DNA of 64,000 nucleotides, taken from positions 156,750-220,749 of the forward strand of contig JAUKVZ010000007.1 in NCBI GenBank assembly GCA_032355985.1, in the 5' to 3' direction. This DNA comes from Sarcodiotheca gaudichaudii. Its lineage: Eukaryota > Rhodophyta > Florideophyceae > Gigartinales > Solieriaceae. The notes beneath the pieces were generated by a model that searched no databases, was not told where the DNA came from, and saw nothing but the letters and a program-made list of their open reading frames with translations. Position 1 is the first letter of the stretch. Every line of letters begins with the position of its first letter. This document shows positions 8,697 through 17,735 of the stretch, in pieces. The translations under genes were made by a program, and so were the position numbers.

Positions 8697-8872
8697 AACT
8701 CAAATTGGACATGCGCCTTGTGGGCGATCTCCCGCCGCTGTTTGGCGGTGAGTCCGGAGCTAGTGAAGCTAAGGATGACTTCTATGTCGGCGCGAGCGAA
8801 CTGCGCGCCTGCCGCACCGGCGAGGAGCGCGGCGGCAATCGTCAGTCGGCGGCAGATTAGGATATTGCGCAC
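8615..8872 (-). pseudogene. 3'-truncated secreted-protein gene X (copy A), fused out of frame to comM remnant
   Basis: The GTG at 8872 (or an upstream ATG at 8935) begins a signal-peptide-like N-terminus (LTIAAALLAGAAGAQFARA) followed by DIEVILSFTSSGLTAKQ and about 20 more residues. After 8697 the DNA becomes comM sequence read in a different frame, so the last roughly 27 codons are meaningless. A diverged partner at 9748-9975 keeps the missing C-terminus. The two overlap over about 40 residues of clear similarity. I do not recognise the family. The intact product would be a small exported protein. Confidence 0.65.
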
Positions 8873-8957
8873 GATTCGCTTTCCTATCTGTCGTTCGCAG
8901 GCGGCGACTTCGCTTTTGCCGCGCGAGTCGCCCAATGCGCCGCGTGTGAGCGCTACT

Positions 8958-9755
8958 TCAGAGCGGTGCCGGCCGAGTGGAGGGATTACTCTCGTCTAAC
9001 AGAGCGAGCGCTGTGCGGAGCGCCAAACTCTCTGGATTAGTCTCATAGTCTTCCAGAACACCTAGAGACTCTAGCAAATGCGACCAGTGCTTAAACCCGC
9101 GCATCAGTACATCTGCGGCATCGCCAAGACATGTGGTACCTGAACTGCAATCATTGAATCGCTGCCAGGTACCGTCGCCTTGCCAGATCGGGATGCTGAA
9201 TGGAATTGGATTGGGATTGGAAACCGCGAGGATTGTCTCCTTCCAATCACCTCGATACCAAAATTCAACAACTCCACTGTTACTTGTGTCGAAATGGACT
9301 AGGTTGATATACGGATACACGCCAGACCGATTGTGGACGCCACCGTGTTTCTTCGTATTGATCAAGTCAGCCGCAACTAGGAGTTCTTGTGACTTCTCAA
9401 CATGTTCTTCGATTGCTCGCGTGTTCGCGCCGTGAAGTTTCGCCCAACGCTTGAGCCAGTCCTTGAGATGCCAAATCCCGCGAGCCAGATCGTAAACCAA
9501 GTCTTCGATGGCCTCATGAGGTTGTGTCAGTTCCTTGACACTAACACGGAAACCGGAGCCAGAGGGGATAGGCGGCATGATGTCGAAGCACACCTGAAAC
9601 GCCGGAGACTCCGGAGGCCGCCCGTCAAGCCGTCGGAACATCTGCAGTGGAATCGTCAACGAGTAGTGCTTTCGCAGGATCCGTCGGATCTCGCTTCTCA
9701 ACTCATACGAAACCTGCTCCTTAGTCAATTTACTAGCAGTTCGTTTATTAGTCAT
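8958..9755 (-). CDS. orphan hypothetical protein in accessory patch
   Basis: A 265-residue soluble protein with no signal peptide, membrane segment or motif that I recognise. The N-terminus is basic (MTNKRTASKLTKEQ); the middle is aromatic-rich (WHLKDWLKRWAKLHG, VVEFWYRGDWKETIL). Base composition is visibly more AT-rich than neighbours and codon use is less GC-biased, which suggests horizontal acquisition. Its start overlaps by 8 nt the stop of the preceding truncated gene X copy B, so both were once read as one unit. It sits between the two comM 3' copies. Function unknown. Confidence 0.65.
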   Translation of the reverse strand: MTNKRTASKLTKEQVSYELRSEIRRILRKHYSLTIPLQMFRRLDGRPPESPAFQVCFDIMPPIPSGSGFRVSVKELTQPHEAIEDLVYDLARGIWHLKDWLKRWAKLHGANTRAIEEHVEKSQELLVAADLINTKKHGGVHNRSGVYPYINLVHFDTSNSGVVEFWYRGDWKETILAVSNPNPIPFSIPIWQGDGTWQRFNDCSSGTTCLGDAADVLMRGFKHWSHLLESLGVLEDYETNPESLALRTALALLDESNPSTRPAPL

Positions 9756-9975
9756 CCTTGTGCCCGACTTCGAATTGAAACTCGTGCATCATCTCGGGTG
9801 TTGTCAACAATGGTAAATAGAGGGTGTCACCAACACTAAGGCTAGCGGCGGTGAACTCAAATGGGACATGCACTTTCTTTGCGATCTCCTGCTGCTGTTT
9901 GGCGGTGAGGCCGGAGTGTGTGAAGTCGAGAATGACTTCGATATCGCTGCTTGCCGCGAAAACGCAGGCGTTTGA
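9748..9975 (-). pseudogene. 5'-truncated secreted-protein gene X (copy B)
   Basis: The frame reads CVFAASSDIEVILDFTHSGLTAKQ and continues through an intact C-terminus ending EVGHKDD before TAA at 9748-9750. It has lost its start and signal peptide where it abuts the sequence just past the comM stop. It resembles copy A (8697-8872) in the shared segment but with several substitutions, so the two are paralogues or alleles rather than a fresh duplication. The overlap with the start of the 265-residue gene suggests former translational coupling. Confidence 0.6.
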
Positions 9976-10003
9976 GCGGATTCGTCGGCGCGGGCGCGCG
10001 TGA

Positions 10004-11551
10004 TTACACCCGCCGATCCAGCAGGCGGTATTGCACGGCTTCGGCGATGTGGGGTGTGTCGAGTTGTTCTTTCTCTTCGATATCCGCGATGGTTCGGGCG
10101 ACGCGGCGGATTTTGTCGTAGGCGCGGGCGGAGAGGCCGAGGTCGGTGATGGCCTGGCCGAGGATGGCGGTGGCGCTTTCGGTCATGGGGGCGAGATCGT
10201 CGAGATCCTTGCCGCGAAGGGCGGCGTTGAGGTGGGCGCCCTGTCGGTCGAGCTGGCGGCGGCGGGACTTGAGCACCGTGTCGCGCATGTCGGTTGACGT
10301 TGTGCCTTTGCGCACGCGGGAGGAGAGCTCCTTCCAGGGCACGGCGGGGGCTTCGACGTGAATATCCACGCGATCGACGAGGGGGCCGGAGATGCGCGCG
10401 AGGTAGCGATCCATATCGCGCTGGCTCGTCGCGTCGTCAGGCATGGCGCCTTTGGGTGTTGGATTCAGTGCGGCGACGAACATGAAGCGCGCGGGGAACT
10501 GGGAGGAGGCGTGTGCGCGGGAGATGGTGACGTCGCCATTTTCGAGTGGTTGGCGCAGCGTCTCCAAGACGGTGCGCGGGAACTCGGGCAGTTCGTCGAG
10601 GAAGAGGATGCCTCGGTGTGAGAGAGAGACTTCGCCGGGTTTGGGTGTCTGGCCTCCTCCGATGAAGGCGGCGCTGGAGACGGTGTGATGCGGCGCGCGG
10701 ACGGGGCGCATGGTGACGAGGCCGCCGGACTCTTTGCCGCCCTTGAGCTGGCCTGCGGCTGAGTAGATGCGCGTGACTTCCAGCGCTTCGCCGGGTGTGA
10801 GTGGTGGCAGGACGCCGGGGAGCGCGCGGGCCATCATTGTCTTGCCGGTGCCGGCGGGGCCGAGCATCAGGAGATTGTGCCCCCCTGCTGCTGCGACGAC
10901 GATGGCGCGTTTGACGGCTTCCTGGCCGCGGACATCGGCGAAATCGACTGGCGCTTCGGCCTGTTGGAGGAGCGCGCCGACATCGACTGTCGGCAATGGG
11001 CGCGCTTCGATGTGGCCATTCAATAAGCCGACGAGTTCGGCGAGTGTTGAGACGGGGATGGCTTCGATCTCTTCGACGACGGCGGCTTCGGGTCCGTTTT
11101 CTGCGGGGACGACGACGCCGGAGTAGCCGCGATCTCGGGCGAGCATGGCCATGGCGATGACGCCTCGGACTGGCCTGACGCGGCCATCGAGGGCGAGCTC
11201 TCCGGCGAAGAGGTATTTGCGATGGTCGAGGGGTTCGAAGTCGGCGCCTCGTTCGCCTTCGCCAATGGCGCCGTCGGCGACGAGCAAGCCGACGGCCATG
11301 GGCAGGTCGTAGACGGGGCCTTCCTTGCGGATTTCGGCGGGGGCGAGATTGATGAGGAGGCGAGCGACGGGGAAGCGGTAGCCGCTGTTGGAGATGGCGG
11401 TGCGCACGCGTTCGATTGATTCGCGCACGGCGGCATCGGGAAGGCCGACGATCTGCTGTTTTTCGAGGCCTTTGACGTCGACATCGACTTCCACCTCGCA
11501 GGGGTTTGCGTCGATGCCGGTGAGTACGAAGGACTGGATTCGCGCGAGCAT
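10004..11551 (-). CDS. comM: ComM / YifB-family Mg-chelatase-like AAA+ ATPase
   Basis: A 515-residue protein. It has an N-terminal Lon-protease-like S5 fold (MLARIQSFVLTGIDANPCEVEVDV), Walker A GPAGTGKTMMA near residue 226, Walker B ILFLDELPEF, and the C-terminal Mg-chelatase-like domain ending RLLDRRV. ComM is a hexameric helicase that promotes branch migration of incoming DNA during natural transformation. The ATG at 11551 gives the family N-terminus; the 157 upstream in-frame codons are antisense-like and were rejected. The last 261 bp of the gene are repeated at 8436-8696. comM is a known insertion hot spot in other bacteria, which fits the scrambled accessory DNA immediately downstream. 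Confidence 0.93.
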   Translation of the reverse strand: MLARIQSFVLTGIDANPCEVEVDVDVKGLEKQQIVGLPDAAVRESIERVRTAISNSGYRFPVARLLINLAPAEIRKEGPVYDLPMAVGLLVADGAIGEGERGADFEPLDHRKYLFAGELALDGRVRPVRGVIAMAMLARDRGYSGVVVPAENGPEAAVVEEIEAIPVSTLAELVGLLNGHIEARPLPTVDVGALLQQAEAPVDFADVRGQEAVKRAIVVAAAGGHNLLMLGPAGTGKTMMARALPGVLPPLTPGEALEVTRIYSAAGQLKGGKESGGLVTMRPVRAPHHTVSSAAFIGGGQTPKPGEVSLSHRGILFLDELPEFPRTVLETLRQPLENGDVTISRAHASSQFPARFMFVAALNPTPKGAMPDDATSQRDMDRYLARISGPLVDRVDIHVEAPAVPWKELSSRVRKGTTSTDMRDTVLKSRRRQLDRQGAHLNAALRGKDLDDLAPMTESATAILGQAITDLGLSARAYDKIRRVARTIADIEEKEQLDTPHIAEAVQYRLLDRRV

Positions 11552-11604
11552 GGTGGTGTTCCTGCTTTCGCGCGGCACCTTACAGGTTCCGAACGGATAT
11601 GAAA

Positions 11605-11621
11605 ATCCCCTACCAGGGGAT
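11605..11621. repeat. palindromic repeat ATCCCCT-ACC-AGGGGAT
   Basis: A perfect 7-bp inverted repeat around a 3-nt loop, placed directly after the stop of the ECF sigma gene and before comM on the minus strand. The same arms occur at 19821-19837 and 19881-19911, and half of it in the hairpin at 15557-15588. Here it may help end transcription or stabilise the 3' end. No T-run follows. Confidence 0.7.
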
Positions 11622-11622
11622 G

Positions 11623-12195
11623 TCAGACGGTTTCGGCCTCCTGGCCTCCCAGGCTGTCGTAGAGCCAGGCTCGGGCGACGGTCCACTGGCGCTTTGCCTT
11701 GGAGAGGGAGGTTTCGTTGATTTCGGCGATCTGCTCGAAGGTGAGGCCGGCGAAGTAGCGGAGCCTGACGACGGTGGCGAGTTCGGGATCGGCCTCTTCG
11801 AGGCGCTGGAGGGCTTCCTGAAGTTCGAAGAGGTCGAGATCGCCATCTTCGGTTGAGGCGCCGACATCGAGGAGTGTGACGGGGGTGGCGCCGGCGCCTC
11901 GTTTGGCGGCTTTCTTCTGGCGGGCGTGATCGATGAGGACGCGCTCCATCGCTTTGGCGGCGGCGCCGAAGAAGTGGGCGCGATCCTCGAGTGTGTCGCA
12001 GGCGCCGAGGAGGCGCATGCATGCTTCATTGACGAGGGCGGTGGGCTGGAGCGTGTGATCGACGCGCTCGGACTGCATGCGCTTGCCGGCCATGCGTCGA
12101 AGCTGGTCGTAGACGGTGTCGATCAGGCGCTTGCGCGCTTCGGGATCGCCCTGGCTGATCTTGCCGAGCAGGATGGTGACGTCGTGTTCGGGCAT
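11623..12195 (-). CDS. ECF-type RNA polymerase sigma factor (planctomycete type)
   Basis: A 190-residue sigma-70-like protein with region 2 (LIDTVYDQLRRMAGKRM...LVNEACMRLLG, FFGAAAKAMERVLIDHAR) and region 4 (VVRLRYFAGLTFEQIAEINETSLSKAKRQWTVARAWL). The layout matches the ECF subfamily expanded in Planctomycetes, whose genes often sit beside large Ser/Thr kinases; the divergent kinase at 12895 fits this. Start at 12195 (MPEHDVTILL), with a GAGAA purine stretch upstream, was preferred to the more distant ATG at 12375. Regulation by kinase phosphorylation is an inference. Confidence 0.92.
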   Translation of the reverse strand: MPEHDVTILLGKISQGDPEARKRLIDTVYDQLRRMAGKRMQSERVDHTLQPTALVNEACMRLLGACDTLEDRAHFFGAAAKAMERVLIDHARQKKAAKRGAGATPVTLLDVGASTEDGDLDLFELQEALQRLEEADPELATVVRLRYFAGLTFEQIAEINETSLSKAKRQWTVARAWLYDSLGGQEAETV

Positions 12196-12894
12196 GTGTT
12201 CTCGTGGGTCGTATGCCTGAGACGCCCAGTTTGACAGGGTGTTACGGCGTGTGCGGGAAAAAAAGTGAGAAATGTATGAGCCGCGGGCGGTCGTTTCACG
12301 CTGGTCAGTGTGGAGCGGCGGCATGACATGGCGTCGTTTCCGAGGACATGTGAGGGACGGAGGCTGAAGAGCCATGCAGTTCGAAGCAGAGACGAATACG
12401 AGTCACCAGACCGTTCGTGAGATGGACGCAGTTCATCAGTCGCGTTTCGTCGGTCTCTCCGGAGGAGCGCCGACGAAGCGGATCAGCGCGGGCGCTCTCG
12501 CCCTGTCGGCCGCATCCGTTCGCCCTTCGCGGGCACGGTCACTGGGCGAGGCGCTTGCGCTGATTCTTTCGCGTCTGTGGTCTCGATTTTTCGCCGCGGA
12601 TGGAGCGTTGAGGGAGGGGCGAAGCCGCGCAGCCTCGGATGCGCCGGCGACACAGCTGGAGGAGGTGTGTCGTTCGGCGCCCGGCTCGCGGCCATCGGGC
12701 CCGGGATTGGTGCGGCTCAGTGTTCATTCGGGTGGAGGCGGTGGATCGGCGGGGCGTGAGGTTTGTGATCGCCGATCGTTCGTGCATCGCCCCGACCGTG
12801 AGGCCCTGTCATAATCGCTCGAGCGTCTGAGTTTGATCAGGACGACTCGCGCGGTTGCGGGCGCAGAAGAGGGGCTGCGCCCGGAAAGGGCCTC
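12196..12894. other. long divergent intergenic region, no supported gene
   Basis: About 700 bp between the divergent ECF sigma and kinase genes. A plus-strand frame at 12374-12814 is open, but its translation is Ser/Arg/Gly-rich and unstructured, so I do not call it. Promoters of both flanking genes must lie here. An A-rich run near 12260 stands out in otherwise GC-rich DNA. Nothing else was recognised. Confidence 0.5.
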
Positions 12895-15576
12895 ATGGGT
12901 CTGAGTCAGTTGCAGCTCGAGATGGAGTTGTTTCACGAGGCGCTGGAGCGTGCGCCGGAGGAGCGCGAGGCGTTTCTTCGAGATCGGTGCGCCGGCGACG
13001 AGACGCTGGAGACGCGGATCAACGATCTGCTTGCCGGGCATGCGCGCGCTGAGTCTTCGCATGCGACGCGGCATATCGCTTCCATTCGTGATGGCGGGCC
13101 GAGCTTGCCGAAGCAGATTGGCGGCTTTCGGATTCTGGAGCGGCTGGGTGAAGGCGGGATGGGCGTCGTCTATGCCGCGGAGCAGACGACGCCGGTGCGC
13201 AGGCGTGTGGCGATCAAGGTCGTCAAGAACGGCGCGGACTCCACTGAGGTGATTGCGCGGTTTCATGCGGAGCGTCAGGCGCTTGCGCTGATGAATCATT
13301 CGAATATTGCGCGGATCCTGGATGCGGGTGTGCATGAGGATCGGCCGTACTTCGTGATGGAGCTGATCACGGGGATTCCGATCACGGACTACTGCGATCG
13401 GCGCGAGCTTTCGATTGAGGATCGGCTGGCGCTTTTCATGGAAGTGTGCAGCGGCGTGCAGCATGCGCATCAGAAGGGTGTGATCCATCGAGATCTGAAG
13501 CCTTCGAATGTGCTGGTGACGGAGGAGAGCGGGCGTCCGACGCCGAAGATCATTGACTTCGGCATCGCCAAGGCGGTGACGAATCGGCTGCTCGAAGTGA
13601 CGGTGCATACGGAGATCGGGCGCATCGTCGGGACGCCGGATTACATGAGTCCGGAGCAGGCGGATGTGTCGGCGCTGGATATTGATACGCGGACTGATGT
13701 GTATTCGCTTGGCGCGATGCTGTATGAACTGTTGTGCGGGCACACTGTGTTCGGGCTGCACGATCAGCGCGCCGGGCTGGATGCGATTCGATCGACGATT
13801 CGCACGCAGGAGCCGAAGCGGCCGAGCACGCGGCTGACGGCGGATGGTCAAGGGCAGACTGACGCGAAGCGCAGACGGAGCGATCCGGAGCGTCTTTCGC
13901 GTGTGCTGAAGCAGGATCTGGACTGGATCACGCTGAAGGCGCTGGAGAAGGATCGGATTCGGCGGTACGCGTCGGCTTCGGAGCTTGCCGCGGATCTGCG
14001 GCGATACATGGACGGGGAGGCGGTGACGGCGCGGCCTCCGAGCACGACGTACAGGCTTGGGAAGCTGGTGCGTCGACATCGAGCGGCGGCGGGCGCTATT
14101 GCAGTGGTTGCGATCGCGCTGCTTGCGACGGCGGCGGTGTCGGCGACATTTGCGATTCGCGAGAGTCGCCAGGCGCGGGCGCTTGAGGCGGCGAATGCGG
14201 CGCTTGTGGATGAGCAGCGCGTGAGTGAATCATTGCGCATTGAGGCGGAGGCGGAGCGGGATCGCGCAACGGCGATGATTCGTTTTCTGACGGACGATCT
14301 GCTGGGCGCTGCGCGGCCTTCGATTGAGGCGGGGCGCGGGCGCGATGTGACGATGCGGCAGGTGCTGGATGCATCGAGTGAGCGCATCGATGTGTTGACG
14401 GCGCCGGGGCAGTTGCTTGCGGGCATGCCGGTGGTGGAGGCGCAGCTTCGAGCTTCGATCGGCTCGACGTACTTTGATCTGAGTGACTATCCGCAGGCGG
14501 AGCGGCATCTGATCAGAAGCTATGAGCTTGGGATGGAGCATCTCGGGCCGGGGCATGTGTATGTGCTTGATGTGCTGACGCGGCTTGGTCCGACGTATCG
14601 GGCGCTTGGGCGTATGGAGGAAGCGGAGCGCTTCTATCGCGAGGCGGTGACGCGGGCGCGGGCGGCGACGGGTGAGGACAGTGTGGAGTCGTTGACGGCG
14701 CTTGGGAATCTCGGCGTGTTTCTGCAGCATCAGGGCGCATTTATAGAGTCGGAGAAGATTCAGCGCGAGGTGCTGGCGCGACGGACGCTTGCGTTTGGCG
14801 AGGGTGATGAATCGACGATCGCGGCGATGAGCGGGCTCGCCGCGGTGCTGAATGCGCAGGAACAGTATGAGGAGTCGCTTGAGCTGATGGAGCGCACGCT
14901 GGAGCATGCGCGCTCCTCGCTTGGGGCGGAGCATCCGAGGACTGTGATTGCGCTTTCGAACTATGGAACGGGTTTGATGGATGCGGGGCGCACGGCTGAG
15001 GCGTTGCCGCTGCTGGCGGAGGCGGTGGAGCGATCTCGAAGTCTCTTCGGCTATCGCCATGATCGAACGGGGACGGCGCTGAATAGCTATGCGTCTGCGC
15101 TGCGCGACGAGGATCGGCTGGATGAGGCGCTGGCTGCGATGCTGGAGTCGCTGGCGATCTTTGAGGAGTCGCTTGGCTCGACGCATCCGACCATTTTGAT
15201 TGCAAAGAGCAATGTCGCGGGCGTGCTCCGACGCCTTGGCGATTATGAAGGCGCTCACACGTACAGCGCGGCGGCGGTCGAGGGGAGCGCCGCCGCGCTG
15301 CCTGAGCGCCACTGGATGAGCGGTTTTCTGCGGGTGCGACATGCTGAATCTCTGCAGGGCCTGGGCCGGTACAAGGAAGCGGCGGAAGTCGCCGAGAGCG
15401 GCTACGAGACGCTGGTGATTGCGCGCGGCGCGGAGGCTGAGCGCACGCGCGAAGCCGCGGGCGTGATTGCGGAGATCTACCTTGCGTGGCATGAGGCGGC
15501 GCCGACGCCCGAGCGCGCGGAGCGTGCGCTGTTGTGGCGCGATCGCGCGGGCGACGCATCCCCTGAAATGCCCTGA
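12895..15576 (+). CDS. membrane Ser/Thr protein kinase with C-terminal TPR domain
   Basis: An 893-residue Hanks-type kinase. Seen: glycine loop LGEGGMGVVYAAE (about 83-95), catalytic loop HRDLKPSNV (about 197), DFGIAK (about 222), and an APE-loop equivalent YMSPEQA. A transmembrane helix follows near 397-425, then tetratricopeptide repeats (about 480-860) with recurring YxxAExxxREAV and LGxxHPxT signatures like NPHP3/kinesin light chain type TPRs. The N-terminal 75 residues (QLEMELFHEALERAPEEREAFL) are characteristic of planctomycete kinases paired with ECF sigmas. The TPR part should face the periplasm and sense protein partners. It is divergent from the sigma gene at 12195. Confidence 0.93.
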   Translation: MGLSQLQLEMELFHEALERAPEEREAFLRDRCAGDETLETRINDLLAGHARAESSHATRHIASIRDGGPSLPKQIGGFRILERLGEGGMGVVYAAEQTTPVRRRVAIKVVKNGADSTEVIARFHAERQALALMNHSNIARILDAGVHEDRPYFVMELITGIPITDYCDRRELSIEDRLALFMEVCSGVQHAHQKGVIHRDLKPSNVLVTEESGRPTPKIIDFGIAKAVTNRLLEVTVHTEIGRIVGTPDYMSPEQADVSALDIDTRTDVYSLGAMLYELLCGHTVFGLHDQRAGLDAIRSTIRTQEPKRPSTRLTADGQGQTDAKRRRSDPERLSRVLKQDLDWITLKALEKDRIRRYASASELAADLRRYMDGEAVTARPPSTTYRLGKLVRRHRAAAGAIAVVAIALLATAAVSATFAIRESRQARALEAANAALVDEQRVSESLRIEAEAERDRATAMIRFLTDDLLGAARPSIEAGRGRDVTMRQVLDASSERIDVLTAPGQLLAGMPVVEAQLRASIGSTYFDLSDYPQAERHLIRSYELGMEHLGPGHVYVLDVLTRLGPTYRALGRMEEAERFYREAVTRARAATGEDSVESLTALGNLGVFLQHQGAFIESEKIQREVLARRTLAFGEGDESTIAAMSGLAAVLNAQEQYEESLELMERTLEHARSSLGAEHPRTVIALSNYGTGLMDAGRTAEALPLLAEAVERSRSLFGYRHDRTGTALNSYASALRDEDRLDEALAAMLESLAIFEESLGSTHPTILIAKSNVAGVLRRLGDYEGAHTYSAAAVEGSAAALPERHWMSGFLRVRHAESLQGLGRYKEAAEVAESGYETLVIARGAEAERTREAAGVIAEIYLAWHEAAPTPERAERALLWRDRAGDASPEMP

Positions 15577-15588
15577 GCGGGGGATGCG
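15557..15588 (+). terminator. GCATCCCC/GGGGATGC hairpin over the kinase stop codon
   Basis: An 8-bp perfect stem flanks a 16-nt loop that contains the end of the kinase gene, including its TGA. A T-rich stretch (CTGTTTTTTATC) follows at about 15602-15613. It works plausibly as an intrinsic terminator, although the T-run is displaced from the stem. The stem shares the ATCCCC/GGGGAT arms of the palindrome family at 11605, 19821 and 19888. Confidence 0.5.
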
Positions 15589-15710
15589 CAGCCGGAATGC
15601 CCTGTTTTTTATCTTTGGATCTGGATGATCGTCTGTAGACTCGATGGCGGCGGCGCATCGTGGGTTCCTGGCGCCGAAGACGCGAGCGAGTTCAACAGAG
15701 GTTCATACAA

Positions 15711-17711
15711 ATGTGTACTCAACTGAAGCGGTGCGCGCTTTGGGCGTGTGTGATGCTCATTGCGGCGGTGTGTTCGCCCAGCGCGGGGGCGGGCAGTGGT
15801 TCGGGCGGCGGGTTTGAAATCCAGCGCGGGCAGGCGCAGGCGGGCGGCCGGGCGATGCGCGATGCAACCATCCGGTTGTACTGCGCCGGCGATGTGCGTC
15901 GGCAGGGCGCGACGCTGCTCGCCGAAACGCAGACGAATCGGCGCGGGAACTTTCAGCTTCACTATCAGGCGCCGGATGATGCGGATGCAGTGCTGTATCT
16001 CATTGCCGAGGGGCCACTGGGCCATGTGAAGCTGGCATCGGTGCTCGGCTTCGACGGGCGACCGAAAAACGCGAAGATCAATGAGCGGACAACGATCGCC
16101 ACGGTGTGGACGATGGCACAGTTCATCGATGGTGAAATCATCGGGGGCAATGAAGTTGGTGTGCGGAACGCATCGCTGACGTTTCGCAATCTTGTGAATC
16201 CGAAGAATGGCAGGATCGCGCCGTTTCTCAAGAAGAAGCCAAACGGGCTGCAGACGAGCACGCTGCGAAAGGTGAACAGTCTTTCAAACATGCTGGCGGC
16301 GTGTGCGCGGCTGCCTTATCTGTGCCCGGTGCTGTTTTCGTTTGCGACGCCGGAGGGCGGCGCGACTCCGGAGAACACACTGCAGGCGGCGATCAATATT
16401 GCCCATCATCCGGGGAACAACTTCGCGGAGTTGTGGTTGATCTCCAAGTCGGTGCGGCTGTGCAAGCCTGATATGCAGGTTCCGCCGCCGGACTGGACGC
16501 TGGCGATCAAGTATGTGGGCAACGGGAAGCAATTTTCGGGGCCGGGCGCGAGCGCGATTGATGAGAACGGGATCGTGTGGGTGAACAACAACTACACGCC
16601 CAGGCGAAATCGCTTCCTGCGTTCGTGCGGCAGTCATCTGCTGACGAAGTTTTCGCCGGATGGTCGAAACATCGATGGCTCGCCCTTCACCGGCGGCGGG
16701 CTGGATGGCGCGGGGTTCGGGATCACGCTGGATCCATTCGGGGATGTGTGGGTCGGCAACTTCGGGTTCTATGGCTCGACGTGTCCGGAGCCATTGCAGC
16801 CGGCGGCGAACAGTGTGTCGAAGTTCATGCCGGATGGGACGGCGGAGTCTCCCCCCATCATCGGATTTACCCAGGGCAACATTCTGGGGCCGCAGGCGAC
16901 GGTGTCGGACCAGATGGGCAACATCTGGCTCGCGAATGCGTGCAACGGCACGGTGACGCAGTATCGAGGCGGGAATCCTGACAACAACTGGAATGTGACG
17001 ATTGAGCCTGGCATGTGCTCGCGCGGGGAGCAGGCGAAGCCCTTCGGGATTGCGATCGATCACATGGGCAATGGCTGGGTGACGGACAACAGCAACTATG
17101 CCGTGTACCAGCTTGATACGGATGGGAATGTGATCACGGGTCCGATCTGCGGCGAGGAGACGGGGATCTATGCGCCGATGGGGATCTCGATTGATTCGCT
17201 TGGGCACATCTGGATTTCCAACTCGGGGATTGTGCGCGTGCCGTGCGGCGATCTGGAGTTGGGTTTTCCTGACTATGGCAGTCTGATTCCTGATCCGGCG
17301 AATGCGTCGGCGACGCTGCTTGCGCCTGATGGAACGTTCATGGGTGTGTATACGGGCGCGGGGATCTTCATTCCGTGGGGCAACTGCATTGATGGCGAAG
17401 ATCATCTGTGGATTGCGAACTTCGGCGGGCAGCGCGTGTCAAAGATCTGCGGCGCCAATCCGGAGACGTGGCCTGCGGGGAAGACGACTGGCGATGCGCT
17501 TTCGCCGGAGAATGGGTATCAGTTCAACGGGCTGGTGCGCAACACGGGCGTGTCGATCGATCCATCGGGCAACGTGTGGCTGGCGAACAACTGGCTGACG
17601 GTTCCCGTGCTGACGAATCCGGGCGGGGATGGGATGGTGGTGTTCATCGGGCTTGCGGCGCCGGTGCAGACGCCGCTGATCGGGCCGGTGAAGGCGCCGG
17701 GGAGCGAGTAG
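15711..17711 (+). CDS. secreted NHL/SMP-30-like beta-propeller protein
   Basis: A 666-residue protein. The ATG at 15711 has an AGAGG sequence upstream and opens a signal peptide ending SAGAG. Residues about 30-150 look like a carboxypeptidase-regulatory or Ig-like stalk (AETQTNRRGNFQLHYQAP). From about 260 on, repeated blades with GIxxDxxGNxWV/I patterns (GFGITLDPFGDVWVGN, GIAIDHMGNGWVTDN, GVSIDPSGNVWLANN) mark an NHL/SMP-30-type six- or seven-bladed propeller. Cysteine pairs within blades suggest extracytoplasmic disulfides. Ligand unknown. It lies 134 bp downstream of the TPR kinase. Confidence 0.82.
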   Translation: MCTQLKRCALWACVMLIAAVCSPSAGAGSGSGGGFEIQRGQAQAGGRAMRDATIRLYCAGDVRRQGATLLAETQTNRRGNFQLHYQAPDDADAVLYLIAEGPLGHVKLASVLGFDGRPKNAKINERTTIATVWTMAQFIDGEIIGGNEVGVRNASLTFRNLVNPKNGRIAPFLKKKPNGLQTSTLRKVNSLSNMLAACARLPYLCPVLFSFATPEGGATPENTLQAAINIAHHPGNNFAELWLISKSVRLCKPDMQVPPPDWTLAIKYVGNGKQFSGPGASAIDENGIVWVNNNYTPRRNRFLRSCGSHLLTKFSPDGRNIDGSPFTGGGLDGAGFGITLDPFGDVWVGNFGFYGSTCPEPLQPAANSVSKFMPDGTAESPPIIGFTQGNILGPQATVSDQMGNIWLANACNGTVTQYRGGNPDNNWNVTIEPGMCSRGEQAKPFGIAIDHMGNGWVTDNSNYAVYQLDTDGNVITGPICGEETGIYAPMGISIDSLGHIWISNSGIVRVPCGDLELGFPDYGSLIPDPANASATLLAPDGTFMGVYTGAGIFIPWGNCIDGEDHLWIANFGGQRVSKICGANPETWPAGKTTGDALSPENGYQFNGLVRNTGVSIDPSGNVWLANNWLTVPVLTNPGGDGMVVFIGLAAPVQTPLIGPVKAPGSE

Positions 17712-17735
17712 CGCCGGAGCGTTAGACTTGGGCGC

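Noticed and set aside
12374-12814. Plus-strand open frame of 146 codons between the ECF sigma and the TPR kinase
   Set aside because: Low-complexity Ser/Arg/Gly translation, no ribosome-binding site of note, no domain pattern. Probably an open frame favoured by high GC.
14230-17405. Long minus-strand open frames (such as 14230-15492 and 16284-17405) opposite the kinase and NHL genes
   Set aside because: They are antisense to well-supported genes, Arg/Pro/His-rich and without domains; a known artefact of GC-rich codon use.
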